DNA of 26,222 bases from assembly GCA_964602845.1 (NCBI GenBank), contig CAZRSW010000023.1:1-26222 (forward strand). Direction: 5' to 3'. This DNA comes from CAZRSW01 sp964602845. GTDB taxonomy: Bacteria; Chloroflexota; Dehalococcoidia; Lucifugimonadales; UBA826. Shown here piece after piece: positions 7,353 through 16,519 of this stretch; position 1 is the first letter of the stretch, and each line of letters opens with the position of its first letter. The notes under the pieces were generated by a model, which worked only from the letters and a program-made list of their open reading frames with translations, had not been told where the DNA came from and searched no databases. A program made the position numbers and the translations under genes.

Positions 7353-8309
7353 ATGGCCTTGTACGAAGATCTAAAAGTATTTTCTGGAAATTCCCATCCC
7401 GGTCTCACCAGTGAAATTTGCGATTATTTGAGCATCCCTGTAGGAAAATGTGATGTGTTTAAATTCAATAATGACAACACATTTGTAAGTTTTAAGGAGA
7501 ACATTCGCGAAAAGGATGTTTTCATAGTCCAGTCGTTTAGCTCTCCAGTGAATGACCACATTATGGAAATGCTGGTAATGATAGATGCAGCGAAGCGCGC
7601 CTCTGCGGGCCGTATAACTGCTGTAATTCCGCATTATTCATATGGACGAAGTGACAAAAAGGATCAACCTAGAGTTCCCATCACTGCCCGTTTAGTAGCG
7701 AATCTAATAACAGTGTCAGGTGCAGATAGAGTTTTAACCATTGATCTTCACGCTGGACAAATCCAGGGATTCTTTAATATCCCGGTAGACGAATTGACCG
7801 CAGTACCCTTACTAGCTCGCTATTACGAAGCCAAGGGTATAGAAGTTGCCTCAGCTACAGATGTTGGTGACGCCAAAAGGACTAGAGATACCGCCAGATT
7901 CCTTGATGTACCCATATCAATCGTTGAGAAACACCGAATAGGAAATGAAGATAAAGTAGAGGCAGCTACCTTAATCGGAGATGTTGCGGGTAAGACGGCC
8001 TTAATTGTAGATGATGAGATCGGTACCGGGAGTACAGTAATAGCTACATGCGATACATTAATCCAACATGGAGCTAACGAAATTTATTGTTGCGTAACTC
8101 ACCCAGTTCTTTCTTCAAACGCAGCGGAAATTTTGGATAACAGCGATGTAAAAGAAATCCTTGTAACGGATACTTTACCTATACCAAAAGAAAAAAGAGG
8201 AAAGAAGCTAAAAATTTTATCTATTGCCCCAATGCTAGGTGAAGCCATTAATAGAATTCATTCAGGATTATCGGTTGGGGCCATGTTCAACCCTAATACC
8301 AATGTATAA
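7353..8309 (+). CDS. prs: Ribose-phosphate pyrophosphokinase (PRPP synthetase)
   Basis: A 318-residue enzyme making PRPP from ribose 5-phosphate and ATP for purine, pyrimidine, His and Trp synthesis. It has FSGNSHPGL at the N-terminus, KRASAGRITAVIPHYSYGR (81-99), DLHAGQIQGFF (131-141) and the PRPP loop VDDEIGTGST (219-228). Two motifs differ from the common bacterial form: the loop is usually VDDMIDTAGT, and YARQDRK is here YGRSDKK. The regulatory-loop region (ATDVGDAKRTRDTARF, 168-183) also differs from the usual SPDxGGxxRAR. I associate this subgroup with Chloroflexi, and length and core motifs indicate an active enzyme. ATG start behind AGGAAGGA (7339-7346) with a 6-base spacer. secA follows after 48 bases. 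Confidence 0.95.
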   Translation: MALYEDLKVFSGNSHPGLTSEICDYLSIPVGKCDVFKFNNDNTFVSFKENIREKDVFIVQSFSSPVNDHIMEMLVMIDAAKRASAGRITAVIPHYSYGRSDKKDQPRVPITARLVANLITVSGADRVLTIDLHAGQIQGFFNIPVDELTAVPLLARYYEAKGIEVASATDVGDAKRTRDTARFLDVPISIVEKHRIGNEDKVEAATLIGDVAGKTALIVDDEIGTGSTVIATCDTLIQHGANEIYCCVTHPVLSSNAAEILDNSDVKEILVTDTLPIPKEKRGKKLKILSIAPMLGEAINRIHSGLSVGAMFNPNTNV

Positions 8310-8357
8310 TATGCTCAATAGATTTACTCTCACAAATAAGGATCCTGTATTGAGAAG

Positions 8358-11015
8358 ATGGGCATACTAAAAGGTATCACAAAACTTTTTCTACCTTCCG
8401 ATGAAAAAACCGTCAAGAAGCTGCAGCCTATAGTTGACCAAATTAACGCAGTCGAAGATTCAATTGAGGCTTTGACTGACTTTGAATTACGGGCCTGTGC
8501 GGATGACTTGAGAGGAAGAGCGCGAAGTGGAACACCGTTAGACGACTTATTAGTGGAAGCTTTTGCACTTGTTAGGGAGGCTTCAAAACGCACCCTTGGG
8601 CAACGGCACTATGATGTCCAAATTATAGGTGGTGTCGTCCTACATGAAGGCAAAATAGCTGAGATGCAAACTGGAGAGGGTAAAACTCTAGTTGCGACTC
8701 TTGCGGCATTTCTTAATTCTCTCAACGGAAAGGGCGTTCACGTAGTCACCGTTAACGATTACCTGGCTCGGCGTGATGCTGAGTGGATGGCAGCCATCTA
8801 TAGCCTCCTAGGCACTAGTGTAGCTGCTCTTCAGCATGATAACGGATTCGTAATTGAACCATCTAATACCGAATCGATGAGAATCCCACCTGATCTTAAA
8901 ATTGTTAGCCGACAAGATGTCTACGCAGCAGATATCACATACGGTACAAACAACGAATTCGGATTTGATTACCTCAGAGACAACATGGTGGAATCTATCG
9001 ACCGCCGTGTCCAAAGAAAATTAAACTACGCCATTGTGGACGAAGTGGATAACATACTGGTCGATGAAGCCAGGACACCATTAATCATCAGTGGGCCCTC
9101 CCAGCAAAATCCAAACGAGTACAGTAAATTCGCAAGAATCTCCCCCACACTAAATTCGGGATCCGATTACACGATTGATGAGAAACATAAGTCGGTCTCT
9201 TTGAGTCAGGATGGTATTAGCAAAATAGAGGCTTTTCTAAAGATAGATAATCTTTACGCACCAGAAAATCTTGAGCAGGTTCACTACGTAGAAAATGCCT
9301 TGCGAGCTGAGGTTATCTACCAAAGAGATAGAGAATATGTGGTGCGGAACGGTGAAGTTATTATTGTTGACGAATTTACTGGTAGGTTGATGGATGGAAG
9401 AAGGTACTCAGATGGCTTGCACCAGGCAATTGAAGCAAAGGAAAAAGTCCCTGTACAAAGAGAATCCGTCACATATGCAACTATAACTCTCCAAAATTTC
9501 TTTCGGCTATACCAGCGTTTGTCGGGAATGACAGGAACTGCGGCCACCGAGGCCGAAGAATTTTGGAAGATATATAATCTCGAGGTTGTGTCCATTCCCA
9601 CAAACAAGCCAACCATGCGGTTAGACCACCCGGATCTTATTTACAGGGACCAAGCCGCAAAATATCGGGCGGTTGTCGATGAAATTGAGCAAAGAATTAA
9701 TCTTAAGCAGCCAGTCCTTGTCGGCACGACCGACATCGATAAGTCTGAGATTATCAGTCAAAGTTTGAAAAGAAGGGGGATCAAACACGAGGTCTTAAAT
9801 GCTAAGCATCACGAACGAGAAGCAACCATTATTGCCCAGGCAGGCCGCCCTGGTGCCGTTACTGTCGCTACCAATATGGCTGGTCGTGGGACTGACATCG
9901 TCCTAGGGGGTAGCCCCGACTTGGACGAGATGCCAAATAACCAGTGGCAAAAAGACCACCAGCTTGTCTTGGATGCCGGCGGTCTATGTATTATTGGAAC
10001 TGAAAGACACGAAGCCAGGAGGATCGACAATCAGCTCAGGGGAAGATCGGGTCGCCAAGGTGATCCCGGTATAACAAGATTTTTTGTTGCATTGGATGAT
10101 GATGTCGTTAGAAGATTCGGAGGAGAACGGATTCAATCAATAATGGATTGGGCTGGTATGGAAGCCGATACGCCTATTGAAAATAAGATGATCTCGAAAT
10201 CAATCGAAAACGCCCAGGTAAAAGTGGAGGCCCATCATTTTGATATGAGAAAACATCTCGTCGAATATGACGACGTGATCAACGCTCATAGAGACGTGAT
10301 ATACAAACAAAGAAACAGAGCTATTGAGGGGCTAAACTTACGCCCACAAATTCAAGATATGTTTGATTCTGAGTGCAATACCATCGTATTCGGATCGGTC
10401 GACACCTCGGCTAGGGAAAACTGGGCGATTGAACCTATGCTCGATGAACTGTCAACGATTATTCCACTATCCGGTAGGTCGATTGATACCGACCATGTAT
10501 TAACACTGAACGAGAATACATATTTGGAGGAAATATTTGAAGAAATAAACCGCATATATGATGAGTTCGAGGAAAATTTCGGATCTGACACTGTGCGGCA
10601 AATAGAAAGGTTCCTACTAACGAAATCGATTGACACTAACTGGGTGCAACATTTGACCACAATGGAGAATTTGAGACAGGGCATAGGATTACAGGCCTTT
10701 GGTCAACGTGATCCCCTAGTTATGTACAAGCGACAAGGTCATGAAATGTTCCGAAACCTACAGGATAAGATTCAAAGTGATATTGTCCGTACTATGTTTC
10801 GACCAGGTAGGGATGTTAATGGATCTCAATCCAACGTCTCCACGCAGGCCAATCACGTCAAAACGGAATCGCACCGGACGGCAGCACCAGTTGCACTTCC
10901 TGCTCAGAAACGATCCGGAGAGAGCCCTCTTAAGTCGGCAAAAATTGGCCGCAACGAAAGATGTCCATGTGGCAGTGGTAAGAAATTCAAGAAATGTTGC
11001 GGCCAAGCAGCATAG
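8358..11015 (+). CDS. secA: Preprotein translocase ATPase SecA
   Basis: An 885-residue full-length SecA, the ATPase that drives unfolded preproteins through SecYEG at the cytoplasmic membrane. It has Walker A MQTGEGKT (103-110), VNDYLARRDAEWM, YGTNNEFGFDYLRDN, the DEVD box (228-231) followed by ILVDEARTPLIISG, the second motor domain (TNMAGRGTDIVLGG, QLRGRSGRQGDPG), the helical scaffold (LVEYDDVINAHRDVIY) and LRQGIGLQAFGQRDPL. The C-terminal zinc motif is intact (C869, C871, C880, C881), which in the family binds SecB or ribosomes. ATG start; the SD is poor (AAGGA about 15 bases away, GAGAAG directly adjacent). It is probably co-transcribed with prs. Confidence 0.97.
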   Translation: MGILKGITKLFLPSDEKTVKKLQPIVDQINAVEDSIEALTDFELRACADDLRGRARSGTPLDDLLVEAFALVREASKRTLGQRHYDVQIIGGVVLHEGKIAEMQTGEGKTLVATLAAFLNSLNGKGVHVVTVNDYLARRDAEWMAAIYSLLGTSVAALQHDNGFVIEPSNTESMRIPPDLKIVSRQDVYAADITYGTNNEFGFDYLRDNMVESIDRRVQRKLNYAIVDEVDNILVDEARTPLIISGPSQQNPNEYSKFARISPTLNSGSDYTIDEKHKSVSLSQDGISKIEAFLKIDNLYAPENLEQVHYVENALRAEVIYQRDREYVVRNGEVIIVDEFTGRLMDGRRYSDGLHQAIEAKEKVPVQRESVTYATITLQNFFRLYQRLSGMTGTAATEAEEFWKIYNLEVVSIPTNKPTMRLDHPDLIYRDQAAKYRAVVDEIEQRINLKQPVLVGTTDIDKSEIISQSLKRRGIKHEVLNAKHHEREATIIAQAGRPGAVTVATNMAGRGTDIVLGGSPDLDEMPNNQWQKDHQLVLDAGGLCIIGTERHEARRIDNQLRGRSGRQGDPGITRFFVALDDDVVRRFGGERIQSIMDWAGMEADTPIENKMISKSIENAQVKVEAHHFDMRKHLVEYDDVINAHRDVIYKQRNRAIEGLNLRPQIQDMFDSECNTIVFGSVDTSARENWAIEPMLDELSTIIPLSGRSIDTDHVLTLNENTYLEEIFEEINRIYDEFEENFGSDTVRQIERFLLTKSIDTNWVQHLTTMENLRQGIGLQAFGQRDPLVMYKRQGHEMFRNLQDKIQSDIVRTMFRPGRDVNGSQSNVSTQANHVKTESHRTAAPVALPAQKRSGESPLKSAKIGRNERCPCGSGKKFKKCCGQAA

Positions 11016-12245
11016 CTATTCTCTACTAAAACTCCGCGCCAAACCCCTGAACATTAACAACAATCCCCCGTTATAACAAAACTTCACCATGGCACCCACT
11101 AGCATCGGTGTTCCCGTTGAGATAAATGATGCTGCTGGTCCACTCAAGAGAGGGCTAATAATTTGACCTACATTTCGACCCAAGCTCGTCAATGCAGTTG
11201 CATGAGACCTTCTCTCTGGACGAACTGACCTTAAAATAAGGGCCTGCCTCGGAGGTACATCTATTTCATTCAAAAGCCCCCTAAGTAGTAAGCATGTCAT
11301 TACTAAATATATTTGATTTGACAGGACCATAAATACCACACAAACGTTCGCCGCAATTTGAGAATAAGCTATCGTATTTACTAATCCAAATTTTCTAGAC
11401 AAGGGAACGGCAGAAATGATTGAGAGTCCGTTTAGACCGATAATAATGAAAAATAAGATCGACAGGCTCCCATAACCAAAACCAAAGCGACTGGACAGCC
11501 AGTAAGCTATAAAGCTGTGAGTTATCAGCCCCCCTCCAAATGAATCAATACTGAAAAGACCCGCGAGCTTATAAATTAACCTATCTTCGAAGTCATGGCG
11601 GGCTTTCTTAGAAAAAGCAAATTTCTCCGTAGGCCTTTTCTCCACGTTAGTCAACAATGCGTAAAATAACAGGATGCCCAAAGCAACGAAACTATAAATC
11701 AAAAAAGCGTAACGGGCAGATTCCGATTCAGTAACCCCAAACCAGGTTGCAATAACAGATGGGGCCGAGACTATAGCAGCCCCCGCAAGCTTTCCTATAT
11801 ACCCAACATAATTGTAAAGGCTCATCATTGATGTATATTTTGAAGGTTCCACCGATTCCGTCAATATTACAATTTCTGCAGATTGAAACCCACTGTTATC
11901 TCCCCCTGAACTTGATGTGAAACCTATTAAACCCGCTAAGACAAAAGTGTGTACCGAAGAAGCCTGGGAATATAGTAACCCGCCCAGTATCATGAAAATA
12001 GAAAGGACTACTAGTAGCAACCGAAGCGACCATCGGCCGTTATTAAGAACGATCATCAAGTTGGATAATGCGGAACCCAGCATAACGGAAGATATAACTA
12101 TGCCTACTTGCAACTCACTAAGTGCAAGCTTGTTCAGGTGAATCCCTAGAAAGACGGCAAAGAAACTATAATCTAACGATCTCAGAGCCATTGTGACTAT
12201 CACAAGCCTGCCGTTCCGGGTTAGATCAATAAACGGGTTATACAT
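11016..12245 (-). CDS. Major facilitator superfamily transporter
   Basis: A 409-residue integral membrane protein with about 11-12 hydrophobic segments split by a charged central loop (about residues 200-225), the 6+6 layout of the MFS. The segment LLNEIDVPPRQALILRSVRPERRSHATALTSLGRNVGQ (about 325-362) matches an efflux-type MFS pattern in which a D-x-P-x-R-Q-A motif precedes a conserved VRPEER-like stretch. The substrate is unknown; drug or metabolite export is possible. ATG at 12245 lies 18 bases after the valS stop, so it is probably read through from valS. Its stop codon abuts the secA stop with no base between. Confidence 0.85.
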   Translation of the reverse strand: MYNPFIDLTRNGRLVIVTMALRSLDYSFFAVFLGIHLNKLALSELQVGIVISSVMLGSALSNLMIVLNNGRWSLRLLLVVLSIFMILGGLLYSQASSVHTFVLAGLIGFTSSSGGDNSGFQSAEIVILTESVEPSKYTSMMSLYNYVGYIGKLAGAAIVSAPSVIATWFGVTESESARYAFLIYSFVALGILLFYALLTNVEKRPTEKFAFSKKARHDFEDRLIYKLAGLFSIDSFGGGLITHSFIAYWLSSRFGFGYGSLSILFFIIIGLNGLSIISAVPLSRKFGLVNTIAYSQIAANVCVVFMVLSNQIYLVMTCLLLRGLLNEIDVPPRQALILRSVRPERRSHATALTSLGRNVGQIISPLLSGPAASFISTGTPMLVGAMVKFCYNGGLLLMFRGLARSFSRE

Positions 12246-12263
12246 TGCCGGGGCCCTTCAGGA

Positions 12264-14918
12264 CTATAGACCGCCTAACAACTCACGTAGCCTATGGACT
12301 CTGTCCGCAGTTGATTTCATACGGTCCTTTTCTTTCTCTACAACTGCTGCGGGGGCTTTGGTGGTGAACTGTTGATCATTCAGCCTATCCTTCAGCCGTT
12401 CTAAATGAGTCGACAATTCCTCTAATTCCTCTGTTAACCTGGAAGATTCTTCTGCTAACTTTACCGAATCATCAAAATTAATACGAACAGTGCTAGCAGC
12501 AAGTATTAATGACAGAGACTGGTCTAACTCAAGAGTGGCAGTCTCCGGTTGCATATGCTTCAAGTCCGACAATCCCGCAAGTTGCATAATCATCGCTGTT
12601 TCAGAAATAAAAATATCTTGATGTTCACTAGATGAAATATCCGCACTAATAAGATCGCGGTGGCCTACTTTAAATTCAGCCCGTACATTTCTTATTCCCT
12701 TTATTACCTCAAAGACATGATCCATATTATTAAGACATTCCTCATCCATCTTCCCTGGTTCATGTTCAGGATAACTCGCCGTTATCAACAGACGATCACA
12801 ATCCTTTTGCTTTTCGATCACTTTCGACAAGTTCGACCATATTTGTTCGGTTACAAAAGGTAGGAAAGGATGTAGTAGCCTAACAACCTGTTCAAGGACA
12901 AAGACTAGCGTTCCGACAGGTTCACGGCTTCCAGCACGGATTCGTATCTTTGCCATCTCGATATACCAATCACAGTAGTCATTCCACAGAAAATCATGCA
13001 CAACTTTCTGTGCCTCTCCCAACTGATACTCAGACATAAATCTGTCCAGATCCCGTTTGACCAATTCTAACTTCGACAAGATCCATCGATCTTGTAGATT
13101 CGTTGAGATCGGCCTGGATACCAGGTTCGGACTTCTTTCCCTATCTTCTATGTTTGACAATACAAAACGGGCCGCATTCCATAATTTGTTGGCGAAATTC
13201 CGACTAGCTTCTAAACGCTGTTCATTCAGTCTCATATTATTGCCAGCGGAATTACCGGTTGTAAGTGCAAACCTAACGGCATCTGCACCATATTGGTCAA
13301 TCAAAGCAAGTGGATCAAGGACGTTCCCTTTTGTTTTGCTCATCTTCACGCCTTCAGGATCCAATACCAACCCATGTAGATATACCGTGTGGAATGGAAT
13401 ATCACCAGTATTGTATAAACCTAGCATAATCATTCTTGCGACCCAAAAGAAGAGAATGTCATACCCTGTTTCTAAAACAGAGCCCGGATAAAATCGCTCT
13501 AGATCCTTAGTTTGTTCTGGCCAACCCAGAGTTGAATGCGTCCACAAACCAGAACTAAACCAGGTATCCAACACATCTGGATCCTGGCTCAAGTTACTTG
13601 ATTCACACTGAGTACACTTGACTGGATCCAAATATTCAACTATTTCCTCGCCACATTCGTCACAATACCAAACTGGAATCTGATGGCCCCACCAAAGTTG
13701 CCTACTTAAAGTCCAATCCCTAATGTTTTCCATCCAGTTGAAATAAACACCCTTAAACCTATCTGGGATAATCTTTATTCGACCATCTTTTACTGCCTCG
13801 AGCGCGGGTTCTGCTAATGGTTTCATGGAAACATACCATTGATTTGTAAGAATAGGTTCAACAATTTCAGAACATCGATCACAGTGACCAACAGAGTGCG
13901 TGTAACTGTGTGAGGACTTAAGATTCCCTGATTGCCTCAGTAAATCAACAATTTCCTTACGACAGTCAAACCTATCGACTCCTTTAAATCGTCCAGTATT
14001 TTCGTTCATGCTCCCATCTAGATTCATAACACTGTAAGTTGGGAGTTTATGCCTCAGTCCTATTTCAAAGTCTGTTGGATCATGTCCAGGAGTAACCTTT
14101 AGGGCGCCCGTACCGAAATCGGCTTCCACACTGAGATCTTGAATAATTGGAACTTCCCGTTCAGCAATTGGTATAAGAACGTTCTTCCCTTGTACATGTG
14201 AAAAGCGTTGATCTGTAGGATTAACGGCCACCGCTGCATCTCCCAACATGGTTTCAGGCCGCGTGGTGGCTATAGTGATACCTCCATCATCATCCGTATA
14301 TCTATATTCAATTTCATAGAGGAAACCTTCCTCTTCAGCGTACCTAACTTCTAAATCCGACAGCGCCGTCGAACATCTCGGGCACCAATTAGTTATTCTC
14401 TCTCCCCTGTATATAAGGCCGTCCTTATATAGGTCAATGAACGTTTTTCTCACTGCATTCCTAGGACCTTCATCTAATGTGAAGCTTTGCCTGGTCCAAT
14501 CACAAGAGGCTCCAAGTCTTCTCAATTGCTGGTAGATTTTTGACCCGTATTCTTCCACCCATTGCCAGATTCTAGCCTCAAATTCCTCTCTACCTAAATC
14601 GTGCCTTGAAACGCCCTCAGAAGCTAATAAACGTTCGACCACAACTTGTGTTGCGATACCAGCGTGATCTGTCCCAGGAAGAAAAAGTGTGGGTGCCCCT
14701 TTCATTCTATGCCAACGGACGATCATATCCTCTATCGCCGTAGTTAAGGCATGCCCCATATGCAACTCCCCCGTCACATTAGGTGGCGGCATAATTACCA
14801 CAAATGGATCGACATCCTCCCCTTCTGACGGGAGGAAACACCCTGCATCCTCCCACGTTTTATATATAGAACCTTCAGATTCATTGGGATTATACGCAGG
14901 ACTAATATCGGACGACAT
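12264..14918 (-). CDS. valS: Valyl-tRNA synthetase
   Basis: An 884-residue class I aminoacyl-tRNA synthetase. The HIGH signature is in PPPNVTGELHMGHA (HMGH at 53-56). The second signature is KMSKT at 525-529 (KMSKS in most). The editing domain (TTRPETMLGDAAVAVNP), a zinc-type Cys set (WCPRC, HCDRC, CDECG, CTQC) and a C-terminal coiled-coil arm (about 820-884) that grips tRNA-Val are all present. Length and motifs are normal. ATG at 14918 has only a short GGGA four bases upstream. A promoter lies at 15023-15051, giving a leader of roughly 100 bases. The MFS gene follows after 18 bases. Confidence 0.97.
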   Translation of the reverse strand: MSSDISPAYNPNESEGSIYKTWEDAGCFLPSEGEDVDPFVVIMPPPNVTGELHMGHALTTAIEDMIVRWHRMKGAPTLFLPGTDHAGIATQVVVERLLASEGVSRHDLGREEFEARIWQWVEEYGSKIYQQLRRLGASCDWTRQSFTLDEGPRNAVRKTFIDLYKDGLIYRGERITNWCPRCSTALSDLEVRYAEEEGFLYEIEYRYTDDDGGITIATTRPETMLGDAAVAVNPTDQRFSHVQGKNVLIPIAEREVPIIQDLSVEADFGTGALKVTPGHDPTDFEIGLRHKLPTYSVMNLDGSMNENTGRFKGVDRFDCRKEIVDLLRQSGNLKSSHSYTHSVGHCDRCSEIVEPILTNQWYVSMKPLAEPALEAVKDGRIKIIPDRFKGVYFNWMENIRDWTLSRQLWWGHQIPVWYCDECGEEIVEYLDPVKCTQCESSNLSQDPDVLDTWFSSGLWTHSTLGWPEQTKDLERFYPGSVLETGYDILFFWVARMIMLGLYNTGDIPFHTVYLHGLVLDPEGVKMSKTKGNVLDPLALIDQYGADAVRFALTTGNSAGNNMRLNEQRLEASRNFANKLWNAARFVLSNIEDRERSPNLVSRPISTNLQDRWILSKLELVKRDLDRFMSEYQLGEAQKVVHDFLWNDYCDWYIEMAKIRIRAGSREPVGTLVFVLEQVVRLLHPFLPFVTEQIWSNLSKVIEKQKDCDRLLITASYPEHEPGKMDEECLNNMDHVFEVIKGIRNVRAEFKVGHRDLISADISSSEHQDIFISETAMIMQLAGLSDLKHMQPETATLELDQSLSLILAASTVRINFDDSVKLAEESSRLTEELEELSTHLERLKDRLNDQQFTTKAPAAVVEKEKDRMKSTADRVHRLRELLGGL

Positions 14919-15235
14919 TTATTCCCATCTTTAACGTTCGTATTTGAGTGACCATCTCATGAAAACCATATCTGTAAATGTTGATTTCTATCTAAACGTG
15001 GTTCTTAAATATACCTCAGTAAAGTATAGAATTAATGAGGATTAATGTTAATACACAATGGGTATTGTTTGAAGTGAAAATATTAATCGGAAAGTATCCT
15101 TCGTGAGAATTAGGATCACACCATTAGTATCGCGTTTCTCAAGCCCAGGAGATTTATAGCACCTGATGGATGGCCCGACCACTCTAACTACGCTTCTCAA
15201 CAGATCGCATTTACTATATCCTGAATCGGCGTGAG
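14919..15235 (-). other. 317-bp intergenic region between folB and valS
   Basis: It holds the valS promoter (15023-15051) and an AT-rich leader (14919 to about 15016). I find no T-box antiterminator sequence, no tRNA and no terminator hairpin with a T run. A short open stretch on the minus strand at about 15060-15255 has no ATG and no SD. The 15121-15235 half is unexplained. Confidence 0.6.
15023..15051 (-). promoter_or_regulatory. Sigma70-type promoter for valS
   Basis: On the minus strand, TTAACA (15051-15046, 5 of 6 to TTGACA) and TATACT (15028-15023, 5 of 6 to TATAAT) are separated by exactly 17 bases. The predicted transcript start is near 15016, about 98 bases before the valS ATG. Confidence 0.7.
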
Positions 15236-15628
15236 CTATTGGTCCGTCTTTGGCCTAACCGCCCCTTCGTCACGATCTCTCTTGATGGTAACCCCAGCGT
15301 ATTCAAGATTACCACCTTCGATCTTTACATCCGGTTTCCTAATCGATACGGTTACACGCTGAACGTCAAATTTATTCAATACAGTCGCAGCTATTTGCTC
15401 GGCAACGTACTCTAAAAGGTTACTAGAAGGCCCTTCCACAATCTCTTGCACGGAATAAAATACTTTAGCGTAGTCGACCGTAGAATCTATAGAGTCCTTA
15501 AAAGCCGCCTCAGATAACGAGATTTCGAGTGTAAGATCTACTTGGAATTTTTGTCCCTTTGATTTTTCATCCGGATATAACCCATGGAATCCATAAAATT
15601 CCATACCATTTAATATGATCTTATCCAT
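15236..15628 (-). CDS. folB: Dihydroneopterin aldolase
   Basis: A 130-residue tunnelling-fold enzyme that converts 7,8-dihydroneopterin to 6-hydroxymethyl-dihydropterin and glycolaldehyde in folate synthesis. The family signature FYGFHGLYPDE (11-21) is present. E21, Y53, E73 and K98 correspond to the pterin-binding and catalytic Glu/Tyr/Glu/Lys of the S. aureus enzyme (E22, Y54, E74, K100). The last 14 residues are a charged tail beyond the usual end. The ATG at 15628 begins 18 bases after the aldolase/lyase stop, so the two are likely co-transcribed. No folK or folP follows here. SD is weak (AGAGAG about 12 bases upstream). Confidence 0.95.
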   Translation of the reverse strand: MDKIILNGMEFYGFHGLYPDEKSKGQKFQVDLTLEISLSEAAFKDSIDSTVDYAKVFYSVQEIVEGPSSNLLEYVAEQIAATVLNKFDVQRVTVSIRKPDVKIEGGNLEYAGVTIKRDRDEGAVRPKTDQ

Positions 15629-15646
15629 ATCGAAATTAAATTCTCT

Positions 15647-16519
15647 CTAAATGATGCCCATAGCATGGGCATTTTCTAGTAATGCCCTTGCACGTTTAAC
15701 AACTGGGATATCAATCATATCCCCATTCAAAGAAGTAGACCCTTTACCAAGTTTCTCTGATTCTTTAAATGCTTCCAAAATCTGCTCTGCTTGCCGGATC
15801 TCTTCAGAGGAAGGTGAAAAACAGCCGTTTATCGGCTCGATTTGAGATGGATGTATCGCAAACTTCCCCTTGAATCCGATTGACTTCGCTTCCAGTGAAT
15901 CTTTGATTAGCCCGGCTGGATCTTTATAACTTACAAAAGGAGTATCCAAGGCTAAAACTCCGGCTGCTCTAGAAGCTACCGCAACAGCATTTCTCGCAAA
16001 TAAAACTTCCCTACTGTCCGATTGACGTTGAATTCCCATGTCGTTAGTAAAATCTTCTGCCCCAAAAGCCGCCGCATAAATCCTTTCAGAGCACCTTAAA
16101 ATATCATACACATTCTGAACGCCTAAAGCCGTCTCGATCCATAGAATCAATTTCGTGGATCTATGAACCATTCCTTTTGCTCTCTCAATATCATCCATAA
16201 GGGAAACAATCAGTTTTACGTCTTCAGGCACATTAATTTTGCCAATTGATACACCAAAAGTATGTTCGCCTAAAATGGCCCGTAGGTCCTCCTTGAAGAA
16301 CTGGGAGTCTACAGCATTGATCCGGGGAATCACTTTCACACCCGTTTTTGCCAGAGCAGGAATCATGTCAGATGTGATACTCCGCGCCTCTTCCTTGGAC
16401 TTTTCCGGAACAGAATCCTCTAGGTCTGGAATGAATCCATCCGGATGCAAATTCAAAGCCTTCTTTAGCATACGTGGCTGGTTACCTGGTATAAACAACA
16501 AACTTCTCATATATCGCAC
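15647..16519 (-). CDS. HpcH/HpaI aldolase / CitE-like lyase family protein
   Basis: A 290-residue TIM-barrel enzyme of the citrate lyase beta-subunit-like family, which cleaves or forms C-C bonds in CoA thioesters or hydrolyses such esters. Landmarks are RSLLFIPGN (5-13), PDLEDSV (31-37), the CoA/acid-binding R66 in PRINAV, E129 in WIETALG, E155-D156 in FGAEDFTND and GFKGKFAIHPSQ near the C-terminus. E129 and D156 are the expected Mg ligands. No CitF or CitD subunits are nearby, so it is a stand-alone CitE-like protein, such as a malyl-CoA or citramalyl-CoA lyase relative. The GTG at 16519 is chosen because AAGGAG lies 5 bases upstream; the ATG at 16510 would be 14 bases away. Substrate unknown. 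Confidence 0.88.
   Translation of the reverse strand: MRYMRSLLFIPGNQPRMLKKALNLHPDGFIPDLEDSVPEKSKEEARSITSDMIPALAKTGVKVIPRINAVDSQFFKEDLRAILGEHTFGVSIGKINVPEDVKLIVSLMDDIERAKGMVHRSTKLILWIETALGVQNVYDILRCSERIYAAAFGAEDFTNDMGIQRQSDSREVLFARNAVAVASRAAGVLALDTPFVSYKDPAGLIKDSLEAKSIGFKGKFAIHPSQIEPINGCFSPSSEEIRQAEQILEAFKESEKLGKGSTSLNGDMIDIPVVKRARALLENAHAMGII
15654..15672. repeat. 8-bp inverted repeat at the citE-like/folB junction
   Basis: ATGCCCAT, AGC, ATGGGCAT is a perfect hairpin within the last codons of the CitE-like gene, about 26 bases before the folB start. On the plus strand it is followed by TTTT; on the transcribed minus strand it is not, so it is unlikely to terminate folB transcription. It could be an intercistronic RNA hairpin or chance. 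Confidence 0.4.

Noticed and set aside
8305..8310. TATAAT overlapping the prs stop as a secA promoter
   Set aside because: No -35-like hexamer lies at 16-18 bases and there is no extended -10 TG at the right place. In AT-leaning DNA such hexamers are common.
14919..15235. T-box, tRNA or 5S RNA in the valS upstream region
   Set aside because: No T-box antiterminator sequence, cloverleaf arms or 5S-like segments were found on either strand.
15060..15255. Short minus-strand open frame downstream of folB
   Set aside because: It has no ATG and no SD, and its translation resembles no family I know.
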